Of a stretch of DNA of 64,000 nt, positions 42,198 through 51,211 are shown piece after piece. Below the pieces are notes generated by a model. That model searched no databases. It saw only the letters and a list, made by a program, of their open reading frames with translations, and was not told the origin of the DNA. This DNA is from Paenibacillus tyrphae (GTDB lineage Bacteria > Bacillota > Bacilli > Paenibacillales > NBRC-103111): the NCBI RefSeq assembly GCF_000722545.1, contig NZ_JNVM01000002.1, positions 367,477 through 431,476 on the forward strand, in the 5' to 3' direction. Numbering within the stretch: the stretch's first letter is position 1; every line of letters begins with the position of its first letter. A program made the translations under genes and the position numbers.

Positions 42198-42644
42198 TTA
42201 CTTAAACATTTTTATAAAATTTTTTTGGTCCTTTGTAAAAACATAACCTCTTCGTTCGTAGAACCGATGTGCATGAATTCGACTCGGGTGGGATAGCAAT
42301 TTAATTCCGGAAAACCCGTTGGTCTCCGCCCAATCTTCAAGACTCTGGATCAACATACTACCGATACCATTATTTCTATACTTTTTTTTGACTACAAACC
42401 CTAAAATATTTACTAAAGATTCAGAAAAAAGTAAATAGTACGGGCTTCCATGAATGTAGCCAATGACCTCGTTGTTTTGTTCACTAACGAGAATGATATC
42501 TTTTGTATGGTTCGTGATGAATTCGATCCGTTCTTTTACTTGCTCCTCCGAAAAAGCATAAAAACTGGGATTAAAATCCAGATTCAGCGAATAAATATCG
42601 CGATAATCCGTTACACTAACGCTCCTGATGTTTATTCCGTCCAT
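42198..42644 (-). CDS. GNAT-family N-acetyltransferase
   Basis: A 148-residue GNAT protein: IRSVSVTDYRDIYSL at the N-terminus, the central NEVIGYIHGSPYYLL strand pair, the acetyl-CoA loop VKKKYRNNGIGSMLIQSLE (R/Q-x-x-G-x-G/A) and HRFYERRGYVFTKDQ. The substrate is unknown. The ATG at 42644 follows GAGGAG. Base composition and codon use are far more AT-rich than the neighbouring genes, which suggests recent acquisition. Confidence 0.85.
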   Translation of the reverse strand: MDGINIRSVSVTDYRDIYSLNLDFNPSFYAFSEEQVKERIEFITNHTKDIILVSEQNNEVIGYIHGSPYYLLFSESLVNILGFVVKKKYRNNGIGSMLIQSLEDWAETNGFSGIKLLSHPSRIHAHRFYERRGYVFTKDQKNFIKMFK

Positions 42645-42717
42645 CTTCAGTCTCCTCGTTTCACATGAGTACAGCAAAACTGAAATCCTGAACTTCATTA
42701 TAAAATATATTCCCCGG

Positions 42718-42793
42718 AAAAAACACTAAGCTGCGTAACGACCGCTCGCATACACAAGCGGCAGTCGTGGACAAGTAACGTCCGCAACTGCCG
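42718..42793 (-). terminator. Possible terminator after the SDR gene
   Basis: CGGCAGT-x-GxGGAC pairs with GTCCxCxACTGCCG at 42759-42793. A minus-strand run of six T residues follows after about 35 bases, so the termination call is tentative. Confidence 0.35.
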
Positions 42794-42828
42794 CACGTTC
42801 ATTCAGGTGTCTTTTCCTCGTCCGCCGA

Positions 42829-43740
42829 TTAACGGTACCCGGTGACATCCGCCGGTTTTCCCGCATCCTGCACCTCGACGATATACCTCCAGCAATCCGG
42901 CCGTGAACCGTCAAGATCATGGAACCCGTATACTTGCGCAAGCTGGCCGCTTGACAAGGACTGGCCGTTCCACCGGGAAACCTTCGGGTCGGCAGCCAGC
43001 GCGGCAATGGCCCGGCCAACAAACCGCGGCGTTTCCGAGATCATGAAATGAGGTTCTTTCGAAGCGGCGTCGCGCCAGTTCTCTTCCTTCACCCCGAAAT
43101 GCTCCAGCATGATTTCGGAGCGCATCCAACCGGGGGTCACTGCCACCGCCGTACATTGGTGTGGCGCAAGCTCATGGGCCAAAGACCGGGCCATGCGAAT
43201 GGCGGAAGTTTTGGCCAAATCGTAAAACAGCGAAAGTCGATAATTTTGACGGTTGTATTCCTCCGTACCGTCGGTCATTTCAACGACCAGTCCGTTGCCG
43301 GTGCGGATTAATAAGGGCAGCGCAAAATGGCTCGTAATGATATGCGTATCGACCGCCAGTCGCAGCATGCGAAGCCCTCCTTCGAGGGAATGCTTCCAAA
43401 CGGGCACGTTCCATTGCATCAAGTACTCGGAGCCCCAAATGTCGTTGACCAGGATGTCCAGCCGCCCCTGTTCCTGTTCTATGCGTGAGACCAGATCCCG
43501 GACCTGGTCCGGTTCGAGATGGTCCACTTGAACCGCGATCCCTTTGCCGCCCGCGCAAGTGACAAGCTCGGCCGTCTCTTCGATCGTCTCGGGCCGGTCA
43601 TACTCGGAGCGTTTCGCCCGGGTTGTACGGCCGGTGACATAAACCGTGGCTCCGGACGCTCCCAATTCAATCGCAATGCCTCGGCCCGCGCCGCGCGTAG
43701 CGCCGGCAACCAGAGCCACCTTTCCATGCAAAGACTTCAT
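42829..43740 (-). CDS. Short-chain dehydrogenase/reductase
   Basis: A 303-residue SDR. The cofactor loop is VAGATRGAGRGIAIELG with TGRTTR after beta-2, typical of NADP binding. The catalytic Tyr-Lys is in YDLAKTSAIRMA. The C-terminal about 60 residues (FVGRAIAALAADPKVSRWNG onward) extend beyond a minimal SDR. Substrate unknown. GGAGG precedes the ATG by 8 bases. Confidence 0.88.
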   Translation of the reverse strand: MKSLHGKVALVAGATRGAGRGIAIELGASGATVYVTGRTTRAKRSEYDRPETIEETAELVTCAGGKGIAVQVDHLEPDQVRDLVSRIEQEQGRLDILVNDIWGSEYLMQWNVPVWKHSLEGGLRMLRLAVDTHIITSHFALPLLIRTGNGLVVEMTDGTEEYNRQNYRLSLFYDLAKTSAIRMARSLAHELAPHQCTAVAVTPGWMRSEIMLEHFGVKEENWRDAASKEPHFMISETPRFVGRAIAALAADPKVSRWNGQSLSSGQLAQVYGFHDLDGSRPDCWRYIVEVQDAGKPADVTGYR

Positions 43741-43845
43741 CGATGATTCCTCCTTGGTCGTTGATTCTCTTTCATTTTAAACAACCTACCCAGCCAACCT
43801 ATGTCATATATAAATCTTTCCCGACATCAATAATTCAAGTACCTG

Positions 43846-43900
43846 CTAAAAAAAGAAACGACACAAAGCGTCAAGACGTCTCGCATCTTGATGCTTTGTG
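43846..43900 (-). terminator. ileS terminator
   Basis: The long stem CACAAAGCaTCAAGA/TCTTGAcGCTTTGTG is followed on the minus strand by CGTTTCTTTTTTTAG, 40 bases after the ileS stop. Confidence 0.9.
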
Positions 43901-43939
43901 CCATATATGTCCCCTCTGCTTCAAGCAAAAGCAGCGGGA

Positions 43940-46900
43940 TTATTCAATACGCAGACCGATCGTGCGCTCTCCTAACGAAACGGATTCCATCCCTGTTTCC
44001 TTGGCATACTGGACGCCGGACAGCAGCACGTTGTCCTGCAGCACATGATCGAACCGCTCCAGCGCTTCCTTCAACTGCGGATCGACGTCGAGCACGAGCA
44101 CGACGCGCTTTTCGATCGGCAGCTCCAGCTTTTTGCGGTAATCCTGAACGGCGCGGACGACCTCCCGGACAAGCCCTTCCTGCTCCAACTCCTCCGTGAT
44201 CGCCGTATTTAAAGCAACGGTAATTCCGTAGCAGGACGCGGAGGCGAAGCCGGCTTTCGCTTGTTTGTCCACGAGCAGCTCGTCAAGCGTAAGATGAAGC
44301 GTTTCTCCGTCGACCGCCACATCCAGGAAGCCCGCGGCGACTGCTTGCTTCGCTTCCGCGGCAGACAGCTGCTTCAGGCCGCTTTGTACCGGTCCGACAA
44401 ATTTGCCGTATTTTTTGCCGGCCACTTTCAGGTTCAGCTTCAAGCTGAAGTCCACGAACCCGCTGTCGCTTTGCTCAATGCGGATGTCTTTGACGTTGAT
44501 CTCCTCTTTGACGATATCCGCATACCGACTCAGATGGAAGTCCCGGTCCAGCGAAACGATCAGCTCCGCCAGCGGCTGGCGGGTTTTGATCCCGGTTTCG
44601 TTCCGGACGCTGCGCGCCAGCTCGACGATTTGCCGTGCGGTTTCCATGTCCCGCTCGAGGGTCGTATCCACCGCGGAATCGCTCGCCTTCGGGTAATCCG
44701 CGAGATGAACGCTTCCCTCCCCGCCAAGATTGCCGTAGATGTCTTCGGCGATAAGCGGCGCATAGGGCGCGATCATGGTGGCAAGCGTCAAGAGCACTTC
44801 GCGGAGCGTCTGGTACGCGGACACTTTATCCTCGGTCATGCCGCTGGCCCAGAAACGATCGCGGGAGCGGCGGATATACCAGTTGCTCAGCTCGTCGACG
44901 AACGCCTCAATCTGCTTCGCCGGATTCAAGAAATCGTTATCGTCCAGCCCCTTCACGACCTGGCGCAAGGTGCTGTTCAGCCTCGATACAATCCAGCGGT
45001 CCAGCTCGTTCGCGGAAGCCCGCAGCGGGTGCTCCTCCGGCTTATAGCCGTCGATCGCCGCATACAGCGCATAAAACGCATGCGCGTTATGGAGCGTGTC
45101 GATCACCTTCGATTTCGCTTCGGCGACGATTTGCTTGGAGAACCGCTTGCTGTTCCATGGCGCGCTGTCGGCCAGCAGCGCCCACCGGAACGCGTCGGTG
45201 CCGAACTCTTCAATGATTTCCCAAGGATCGATGCCGTTGCCCTTGCTCTTGGACATTTTCTGTCCGTTCTCGTCCAGCACGTGCCCGGTCGAAATGACGG
45301 CTTTGTAAGGCGACTGACCATTGTACAGCGTCGAGACGGCTAGCAGGCTGAAGAACCAGCCCCGCGTCTGATCGATCCCTTCGCAGATCATATCCGCCGG
45401 ATACTGCTCGCGGAACAACTGCTCGTCGCCGAACGGATGATGATACTGCGCAAAAGGCATCGAGCCGCTGTCGAACCAGACGTCGATCACTTCCGGGGTT
45501 CTCTCCATCGTGCCGCCGCAGGCGCAGCGCAGCTTCACTTCGTCGACATACGGCTTGTGCAGCTCCAGGTTCTCGTCAAGCGGCTGAATCGCCCGTTCCC
45601 GCAGCTCTTTCCGGCTTTCCGGCGCATGCTCTTGTCCGCAATCCCCGCATACCCAAACGTTCAGCGGCGTCCCCCAGTAGCGGTTGCGGCTGATGTTCCA
45701 ATCGACGAGCTCTTCGAGAAACTTGCCGAAGCGGCCTTCGCGGAGGTGGGAAGGATACCAGTTGATCTTGCGGTTGTTCTCGATCAATTGATCCTTGACC
45801 GCCGTCGTCCGGATGAACCAGCTTTCCATCGCATAGTACAGCAGCGGCGATTTACAGCGCCAGCAGAACGGGTAGCTGTGCTCGTAACGCTCTTTGGAAA
45901 ACAGCAGGCCGCGCTCAGACAAGCTTTTCACAATATCGACATCGCAATCTTTGACGAAGCGTCCGGCGAATTCCGTCACCTGCTCGGTGTAACGGCCGGC
46001 CAGGTTCACGAGGTTGACGTAATCCAGCTCGTGCTTGCGGGTCGTCCGGTAGTCGTCCTCCCCGTGCGCAGGAGCCGTATGGACGATACCAGTCCCGCTC
46101 GTATCGCTCACGTAGTCCGCATCGACGACGATATGCCCTTTGCCCGGACGGACATAGCCGAAAGGCGGCTCGTAAGGGATGCCGACGAACTCCGATCCTT
46201 TATGCACAGACACAATTTCGTAGTCCGCCTTGAACACGTTCTCGGCAAGCTTCTCCGCGACGACATACACTTCGCCGTTATACTTGACCTTCGCATAGTC
46301 GATGTCTTTGTTCACGGCAAGCGCCACGTTGGACGGCAGCGTCCACGGAGTGGTCGTCCAGGCGAGGAAGATTTCGTTCCCGCGCTTGCTTTTGAATTTT
46401 ACGGTTGCGCTCAAGTCCTTGACATCCTCATAGCCCTGTGCCACTTCGTGCGAGCTGAGCGTCGTTTGACAGTCCGGACAGTACGGGCTGACCCGGTGTC
46501 CTTTATACAGCAGCCCTTTGCCGTGGATTACGGACAAAAGGTGCCAGACGCTCTCGATATATTCGTTGGTCAGCGTCACATACGGATGGTCCATATCCGT
46601 CCAATACGCGATCGCTTCGGTCAGCTCCCGCCACTGCTTCTCGTATTCGAATACGCTGCTTTTGCATTTTTCCACAAATTCGGCCACGCCGTACTTCTCG
46701 ATCTCCTGCTTGCCCGAGATGCCGAGCTGCTTCTCGACGCCCAGCTCGACCGGGAGACCGTGCGTGTCCCAGCCGGCTTTGCGGACGACGCGGTAGCCGG
46801 ACATCGTTTTGTAACGGCAGATGAAATCTTTCACGACGCGCCCGAGCACATGCCCGATATGCGGCGAGCCGTTGGCTGTCGGGGGCCCTTCATAGAACAC

Positions 46901-47020
46901 GAAATTCGGGCGATCGGCCCGGTTCTCGATCGATTTGCGGTGCGTTTCGTCCCGTCTCCACTGCTCCAGCACGCGAAGCTCGCGGACTCTCGCTTTTTCT
47001 TTCACGTCGACTTTTCTCAC
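43940..47020 (-). CDS. ileS: Isoleucyl-tRNA synthetase, type 2
   Basis: About 1026 residues, the length of type-2 IleRS (type 1 is about 920). HIGH motif: GPPTANGSPHIGHVLGR; KMSKS motif: GQKMSKSKGNGIDPW; also GWDTHGLPVELGVEKQLG and YWTDMDHPYVTLTNEYIESV, the type-2 pattern. The C-terminus lacks the Zn-finger of type 1. Type-2 enzymes are associated with tolerance of mupirocin. The GTG at 47020 is chosen because AAAGG lies 9 bases upstream; the ATG at 47029 abuts the ribosome site. Controlled by a T-box leader. A second, type-1 copy may exist elsewhere. Confidence 0.93.
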   Translation of the reverse strand: MRKVDVKEKARVRELRVLEQWRRDETHRKSIENRADRPNFVFYEGPPTANGSPHIGHVLGRVVKDFICRYKTMSGYRVVRKAGWDTHGLPVELGVEKQLGISGKQEIEKYGVAEFVEKCKSSVFEYEKQWRELTEAIAYWTDMDHPYVTLTNEYIESVWHLLSVIHGKGLLYKGHRVSPYCPDCQTTLSSHEVAQGYEDVKDLSATVKFKSKRGNEIFLAWTTTPWTLPSNVALAVNKDIDYAKVKYNGEVYVVAEKLAENVFKADYEIVSVHKGSEFVGIPYEPPFGYVRPGKGHIVVDADYVSDTSGTGIVHTAPAHGEDDYRTTRKHELDYVNLVNLAGRYTEQVTEFAGRFVKDCDVDIVKSLSERGLLFSKERYEHSYPFCWRCKSPLLYYAMESWFIRTTAVKDQLIENNRKINWYPSHLREGRFGKFLEELVDWNISRNRYWGTPLNVWVCGDCGQEHAPESRKELRERAIQPLDENLELHKPYVDEVKLRCACGGTMERTPEVIDVWFDSGSMPFAQYHHPFGDEQLFREQYPADMICEGIDQTRGWFFSLLAVSTLYNGQSPYKAVISTGHVLDENGQKMSKSKGNGIDPWEIIEEFGTDAFRWALLADSAPWNSKRFSKQIVAEAKSKVIDTLHNAHAFYALYAAIDGYKPEEHPLRASANELDRWIVSRLNSTLRQVVKGLDDNDFLNPAKQIEAFVDELSNWYIRRSRDRFWASGMTEDKVSAYQTLREVLLTLATMIAPYAPLIAEDIYGNLGGEGSVHLADYPKASDSAVDTTLERDMETARQIVELARSVRNETGIKTRQPLAELIVSLDRDFHLSRYADIVKEEINVKDIRIEQSDSGFVDFSLKLNLKVAGKKYGKFVGPVQSGLKQLSAAEAKQAVAAGFLDVAVDGETLHLTLDELLVDKQAKAGFASASCYGITVALNTAITEELEQEGLVREVVRAVQDYRKKLELPIEKRVVLVLDVDPQLKEALERFDHVLQDNVLLSGVQYAKETGMESVSLGERTIGLRIE

Positions 47021-47047
47021 AGGTCTCATCCTTTCTTCTTAAAAAAC

Positions 47048-47315
47048 AAAAAAATCCCGCCCCGTAAGGGACGAGATTTGTTCTCGCGCTACCACCCTTG
47101 TTCCGCAGCAACCATCATGAAACATGATCCCGCGGCACCTCTACGACGTACCATCATACGCGTCCCTTGTAACGGCGGGATCCCGGGGCTGCTTACTGAA
47201 GCTTCAGCATTCCTTCTCGGAGAGGATGTTCGGCTAATTCTTGAACGTTGGCTTTCAGCACAGGGCCAACTCTCTGGGGAACAAGGGATTAGCGTACTCG
47301 TTCTCGTCAATGAAT
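47048..47315 (-). ncRNA. T-box leader of ileS (tRNA-Ile sensing)
   Basis: The minus strand holds the T-box sequence AGGGTGGTAGCGCG (47097-47084), a terminator stem ATCTCGTCCC/GGGGCGGGAT with loop TTAC and TTTTTTT (47076-47048), and stem I with GAGTACG opposite GAACATC, in which ATC (47227-47225) is the Ile specifier. Uncharged tRNA-Ile would favour the antiterminator and raise ileS expression. Confidence 0.93.
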
Positions 47316-47339
47316 TTAACAGGGAATTCAATTATTACA

Positions 47340-47368
47340 GTTGTACACCAGTTTCAACCAAATGTCAA
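47340..47368 (-). promoter_or_regulatory. ileS promoter
   Basis: TTGACA (47368-47363), a 17-base spacer and TACAAC (47345-47340) lie just upstream of the T-box leader. Confidence 0.75.
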
Positions 47369-47406
47369 CAGTGCTAATCGCGGACAGTACATTCGTCCTG
47401 CCCCCG

Positions 47407-48714
47407 CTACCGCCAATCGGCCAAATGTGCCGTTACCCGCCGAACCGCTTCCTTTTCCTTCTTCAGCACGGCTTCCTGCTCGGCCTTCTCCAGCAGACGT
47501 ATAATTTCATCGCGATCCGGCTCGCCCTCCGGAACTTCCCCTCTTGCGAACAACTTCCCGAGTGCGGACAGCGCCGTCTGCCGCATGGCCTCATGCCCGT
47601 CCAGCCAGCGGCAGACGTCCTCCCAGTTCGGCGCGGAGGCCGCGAACAGCTCGTCCCAGCCTCCGAACGGAAACGCGACGTGAGACTCCGCCCACCGGAT
47701 GACGTCCCGGCTTCGAAAATACCGCAGCAAGCCATTGGTGCTGTAGCCGTCGATTTTTCCGCTCTGTGCCTCCTGCTCTAGCCGGGCCAACACCCGCTCC
47801 AGCCCTTCACGCCCCGGAAGGCAGCATGCCGACAAATACGCTCTGCTATGGTTCGACACTGCAACCGGAGGCTGGTCCGACCAGAGCGAACGCACCCAAT
47901 CCGCCGCCGCTTCGCCGACGGTTTCCCCTATGTACCCGAACAGCCGATCCCGGTTGCCCCAGTACGTCTCCCGCTCAAGTCTGGACAGCCATGCCTCCAG
48001 CACAGCGGCAGGCTCATAGCGCGCAAGAGCTTCACGCACCCCCGCATCCTCCGCTTCGTGGAACGTAATATAGTCGATAAGCGACGGCAGCTTCTTCGCC
48101 GCCTCTTCCAGCGTAAGTGTCAAATAGCGGTCCAGCCAAGCTTTCCATGCCTTCGCGTTCGCTCCGTCGACCTCCAGACCGTCCGGACCGCAGAAGGGCT
48201 CATACGCGCTATCCTCGGCGCCGACCAAAGCCAGCTCCGTTACCCGCTCCACAAATTCGGTGAACGATGGGGCCAGCAGCAGAAACTCGCCCGTCTCATG
48301 TCCCCAACTGACGACAGGCGGATCGTCCGGATGGCCTTCGAGATCGAGCAGCACATAGTCCCCGTTACCGGCTACATGAAAAGCAAGATATCGCTTCTCC
48401 TCCTCCAGCTCATCGTCGCCGAAATACGGCCATTCGAACGCATCGAGACTCCACGCCAGCTCTCCGGACGATTCAAAGGGGGCTAGCGTCTCTTTATCAA
48501 AATGCCAGTAAATCGTAACTTTTCCGGCTCCTTCGGCAACGATTCGGCGCACGGTCGGCGGCAACCCGATTCCGAGGCGCGCCTCCGTTTCCCTCACGCG
48601 TTCCTCATCCGCTTCCGACTCGATGACCCATTCGCGCACCGTTGCGCCCTGCGCTTCAAGGCGCTTCAGCAGCGTGTCCCAGCGATCGATCCATCCTTTT
48701 ACTCTCTCCCTCAT
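47407..48714 (-). CDS. SMI1/KNR4 (SUKH) family protein
   Basis: A 435-residue protein. The first about 150 residues have the SMI1/KNR4 pattern (ETEARLGIGLPPTVRRIVAEG, YLAFHVAGNGDYVLLDLEG, SFTEFVERV). The remaining about 280 residues are helical and charged, with no domain recognised. Single-domain SUKH proteins often are immunity proteins for nuclease toxins, but this long form with a C-terminal extension may be regulatory. AAGGAG precedes the ATG. Confidence 0.8.
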   Translation of the reverse strand: MRERVKGWIDRWDTLLKRLEAQGATVREWVIESEADEERVRETEARLGIGLPPTVRRIVAEGAGKVTIYWHFDKETLAPFESSGELAWSLDAFEWPYFGDDELEEEKRYLAFHVAGNGDYVLLDLEGHPDDPPVVSWGHETGEFLLLAPSFTEFVERVTELALVGAEDSAYEPFCGPDGLEVDGANAKAWKAWLDRYLTLTLEEAAKKLPSLIDYITFHEAEDAGVREALARYEPAAVLEAWLSRLERETYWGNRDRLFGYIGETVGEAAADWVRSLWSDQPPVAVSNHSRAYLSACCLPGREGLERVLARLEQEAQSGKIDGYSTNGLLRYFRSRDVIRWAESHVAFPFGGWDELFAASAPNWEDVCRWLDGHEAMRQTALSALGKLFARGEVPEGEPDRDEIIRLLEKAEQEAVLKKEKEAVRRVTAHLADWR

Positions 48715-48730
48715 GCTTCCGTCTTCTCCT

Positions 48731-49426
48731 TTAGGTAGCCTTCAACTGCGGAAATCTTTCCAGCGTATAACGGATTAACGCGATGTACTGCCGCTCGTAC
48801 TCATCCTCGATCCTCTCGCGCTCCAGCCAGTAGTCTCCGTCCGCAAGATCGTATATTTCGTAAGCCGTCGCTTCCCCGCACTCCGGGTGCCGCACAAGCG
48901 CCTCGATCGGCCCCAAATCGTCGTCCCAGTTAAATCCCAGCACAAAAGCGTGCAGAAGCTCCGGCGTGTTCAACAGGTGCAGCCGGGCCATGCGCTCCTC
49001 GTTCTCCGAATAGAGCAGAGAATCGACCAGCTCGCTTTCCGCCTCCGTCAGCGTTAACCGGAAGGCCCCTTTCGCGCCAAGCAGCAGATCGGCAATTTCC
49101 GTATGATGTCTCGCCTTAAACCAAGGCGTATGCGTAATGCCCTTCGGATGGTCCAGTTCGATGCCATGCGCGATCAGCAGTACCACCGCCTGCTTATTGC
49201 CGAATTTGATCGCTTTTTCCAGTACCGTTAAGCCGAGCTTGTCTTCCAGCTGCGGATCGGCTCCCTTGGCGAGCAAAAAAGCAAACATCTCCATCGGCGC
49301 TTTTTGCGTAATGATATAATGCAGCGGAGTGCGGCCGAACTTGTCCTGCCCGTTCACATCGTCTGCTGACGCTGCGGCTTCGAGCGCCGCCATCGACCGG
49401 TTTTTGATCGCTTCAAACAATAGCAT
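48731..49426 (-). CDS. Ankyrin-repeat protein
   Basis: A 231-residue protein with three or so ankyrin repeats in its first half: GRTPLHYIITQKAPMEMFAFLLAKGADP and LGLTVLEKAIKFGNKQAVVLL (each shown only in part of the repeat). The C-terminal half is acidic and of unknown fold. The ATG at 49426 follows AGGAGGGGG; an alternative start at 49483, coupled to the upstream stop, would add 19 residues. It lies between the SMI1 gene and a truncated phosphotransferase-like gene. Confidence 0.8.
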   Translation of the reverse strand: MLLFEAIKNRSMAALEAAASADDVNGQDKFGRTPLHYIITQKAPMEMFAFLLAKGADPQLEDKLGLTVLEKAIKFGNKQAVVLLIAHGIELDHPKGITHTPWFKARHHTEIADLLLGAKGAFRLTLTEAESELVDSLLYSENEERMARLHLLNTPELLHAFVLGFNWDDDLGPIEALVRHPECGEATAYEIYDLADGDYWLERERIEDEYERQYIALIRYTLERFPQLKAT

Positions 49427-49482
49427 GTATCCCCCTCCTAGAACCGGTTCGTCTTTCAGGTATTTTTCGAAATAGCTTTTCA

Positions 49483-49944
49483 TCACCGGGCGAACCCTGC
49501 GGGAGCATCCCACTCCATCGCATGCTTGTGCAGCGCAGCCATGAGCTGCGCCAGGCTTCGAGTTTCCCCGGGTGTCGGCTCCCTGTCCAGCAGCTCGCCA
49601 TTCACCCACCGATGCAGCGTGACGACGATACTTTCCCGGGATGCGTTGATGGCTAGCTCTGCGGTCAGCCCGTTGTCGCGGTTTCTTACCGGAGAAGGTA
49701 CCGTCAAGGTCGTATCCGCGGCTAGCGCTTCGAGCCACAGCAGCTCCGATTCGACAGCCTTTTGGGAATGGCTTCCCTTTGTAGCATAATGCAGCTTCAT
49801 CAGATAGTTCAAGCTTTCCTGCTTCGTCTTCACCTGAAAGGTCACATTATCGCTCTTCCCCAAGTAAACAAGCCGCTCCCTATGAACCGGGAATTGCTTT
49901 AAAGCTTCCCTCGCGATGCTTTCGTCGTCCCAATTGGCACCCAT
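49483..49944 (-). pseudogene. Truncated phosphotransferase (APH/CotS)-like gene
   Basis: A 153-residue frame corresponding only to the N-lobe of an aminoglycoside-phosphotransferase-like kinase: FPVHRERLVYLGKSDNVTFQV, YLMKLHYATKGS, ESELLWLEALAADTTLTVPSP and LAQLMAALHKHAMEW. It ends at WDAPAGFAR, exactly where the family continues into the catalytic HGD...N and DFD motifs, which are missing. The stop overlaps an in-frame start option of the ankyrin gene, suggesting a deletion joining the two. ATG at 49944 after GGGGGAA. Confidence 0.7.
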
Positions 49945-50086
49945 AACGTTCCCCCCGATAGCTTCCGCCGATCCATCTACTTTACCATACGTTTCCTGTT
50001 TTGAAGAGGGAAAAAAATAATACAAAAAAGAGGAGGCAGGCTCCTGAACGAAACCGCACGCTCCTCTATGGACTGACTTGATTGAC

Positions 50087-50641
50087 CTACTCTTCTTTGA
50101 CCGCTGCCGCTTCGGCTGCCGTCGGCACAGCGGCCAGCTCGAACGTCTGATTGCCGTTCACTTCGACGTTCTGAACTGTTCCGTTCGTATTCACCCAGCC
50201 TCTCGCAAGCAGCGAGGCTTTGCCTGAGTTGACGAAGATTCTCCCCAGATACGCGCGCTCGTTGCACTTGAGATGGTTACCAAAGTTGATATGGTACAGC
50301 CCGGTAGCATAGCCCTTCAGCGTAAAAGGCTTGCCGGGGACGATCGTGGAGCCGATCTCCTGGTAGGACGTGCCTTCCGTCGTAAGCTTGGTGCCGTCCT
50401 GTTGATAAAAGGACACCGTAATATCGGCAGGCGTGCTGCCGGCATTGGATAATTGGAACGAAAAATCCAGAGACTTATCCGCACTGCAATAATTGTTCGT
50501 CGGAATTTGGAAGGCGATTTCTTCAGGCAGCGGCTGCTGCTGTCCCGCCGCACGGGACGGTCCTTCCGCAATAGCGGGAGCCATGATCATCAGACTTAGC
50601 GCCATCGTAGGCAGTAATACTTTTTTGAGCTTGCTTTTCAT
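50087..50641 (-). CDS. Secreted protein of unknown function
   Basis: A 184-residue protein with a signal peptide (KKVLLPTMALSLMIMAPAIAEG, shown here by its AIA cleavage region). The mature part is rich in beta-strand-like segments, with NYCSADKSLDFSFQLSNAG and GNHLKCNERAYLGRIF giving two cysteines likely to form a disulfide. It resembles a small adhesin- or BslA-like surface beta-sandwich only in general character. No family was recognised. ATG at 50641 follows AAGGGG. Confidence 0.6.
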   Translation of the reverse strand: MKSKLKKVLLPTMALSLMIMAPAIAEGPSRAAGQQQPLPEEIAFQIPTNNYCSADKSLDFSFQLSNAGSTPADITVSFYQQDGTKLTTEGTSYQEIGSTIVPGKPFTLKGYATGLYHINFGNHLKCNERAYLGRIFVNSGKASLLARGWVNTNGTVQNVEVNGNQTFELAAVPTAAEAAAVKEE

Positions 50642-50732
50642 TTCCCGTACCCCTTTTGTCAAGTCATTCCTCTATACTGTAATGGAGCCCGCTCCGATTG
50701 TCCAGAGGGATTCCTTCCAGCATATGGGCAGC

Positions 50733-50777
50733 AAAAAAAGCCTCCGGCGCCCCATAACGGGCTTAAGCCGAAGGCTT
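50733..50777 (-). terminator. Terminator of the heme monooxygenase gene
   Basis: The stem AAGCCTTCGGC/GCCGGAGGCTT on the minus strand is followed by TTTTTTG, about 35 bases after the stop. Confidence 0.85.
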
Positions 50778-50814
50778 CGTTTCCGAATCGATAGAACGGA
50801 CGGGAGCGGGCCCG

Positions 50815-51150
50815 TCACGCTTGCGCTTGCTGCTGATACGGCCCTTTGACCGTCTTCACTTCGTAGTTTCCGTGGCTCGAGCTAAGGATATGCTCCGGCT
50901 TCGGCTTGCCTCTTGCCTGCCTGTGCCCTTCGAGATGGACCTCGCTGGTCTCCCATTTCTTCCACGCTTCCTCGGACTCCCAGCGAATCATCACAATGAC
51001 CTCTTCGTCGCCTTTTCTCGCCTTCTTCACAAGTACGCTTAAATCGATAAAGCCTTCGGATTTTTCAATGGCGCCCTCTCCGCTGAAGCGCTGAACGACC
51101 AGATCCGAGGTTCCTTCTTTGACGATAATCGTTTTCATTTCAATAAACAT
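50815..51150 (-). CDS. Heme-degrading monooxygenase, HmoA/IsdG-like
   Basis: A 111-residue antibiotic-biosynthesis-monooxygenase fold protein: VVQRFSGEGAIEKSEGFIDL, EVIVMIRWESEEAWKKWETS and VHLEGHRQARGK closely fit Bacillus HmoA. Such enzymes bind and open heme to release iron. A Fur box lies upstream, supporting an iron-starvation role. Single gene with its own terminator. Confidence 0.85.
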   Translation of the reverse strand: MFIEMKTIIVKEGTSDLVVQRFSGEGAIEKSEGFIDLSVLVKKARKGDEEVIVMIRWESEEAWKKWETSEVHLEGHRQARGKPKPEHILSSSHGNYEVKTVKGPYQQQAQA

Positions 51151-51190
51151 TGAATCACTCCCCTAGATAAACTTACCACTTTATAATATT

Positions 51191-51209
51191 GATAAAGATT
51201 ATCATTGTC
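51191..51209 (-). promoter_or_regulatory. Fur box upstream of heme monooxygenase
   Basis: GATAAAGATTATCATTGTC matches 16 of 19 Fur consensus positions and lies 41 bases before the start codon. Confidence 0.82.
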
Positions 51210-51211
51210 AA

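Noticed and set aside
45437..47377. Long antisense open frame opposite ileS
   Set aside because: It mirrors the codon structure of ileS, is rich in His/Arg/Val without any domain, and crosses the T-box leader.
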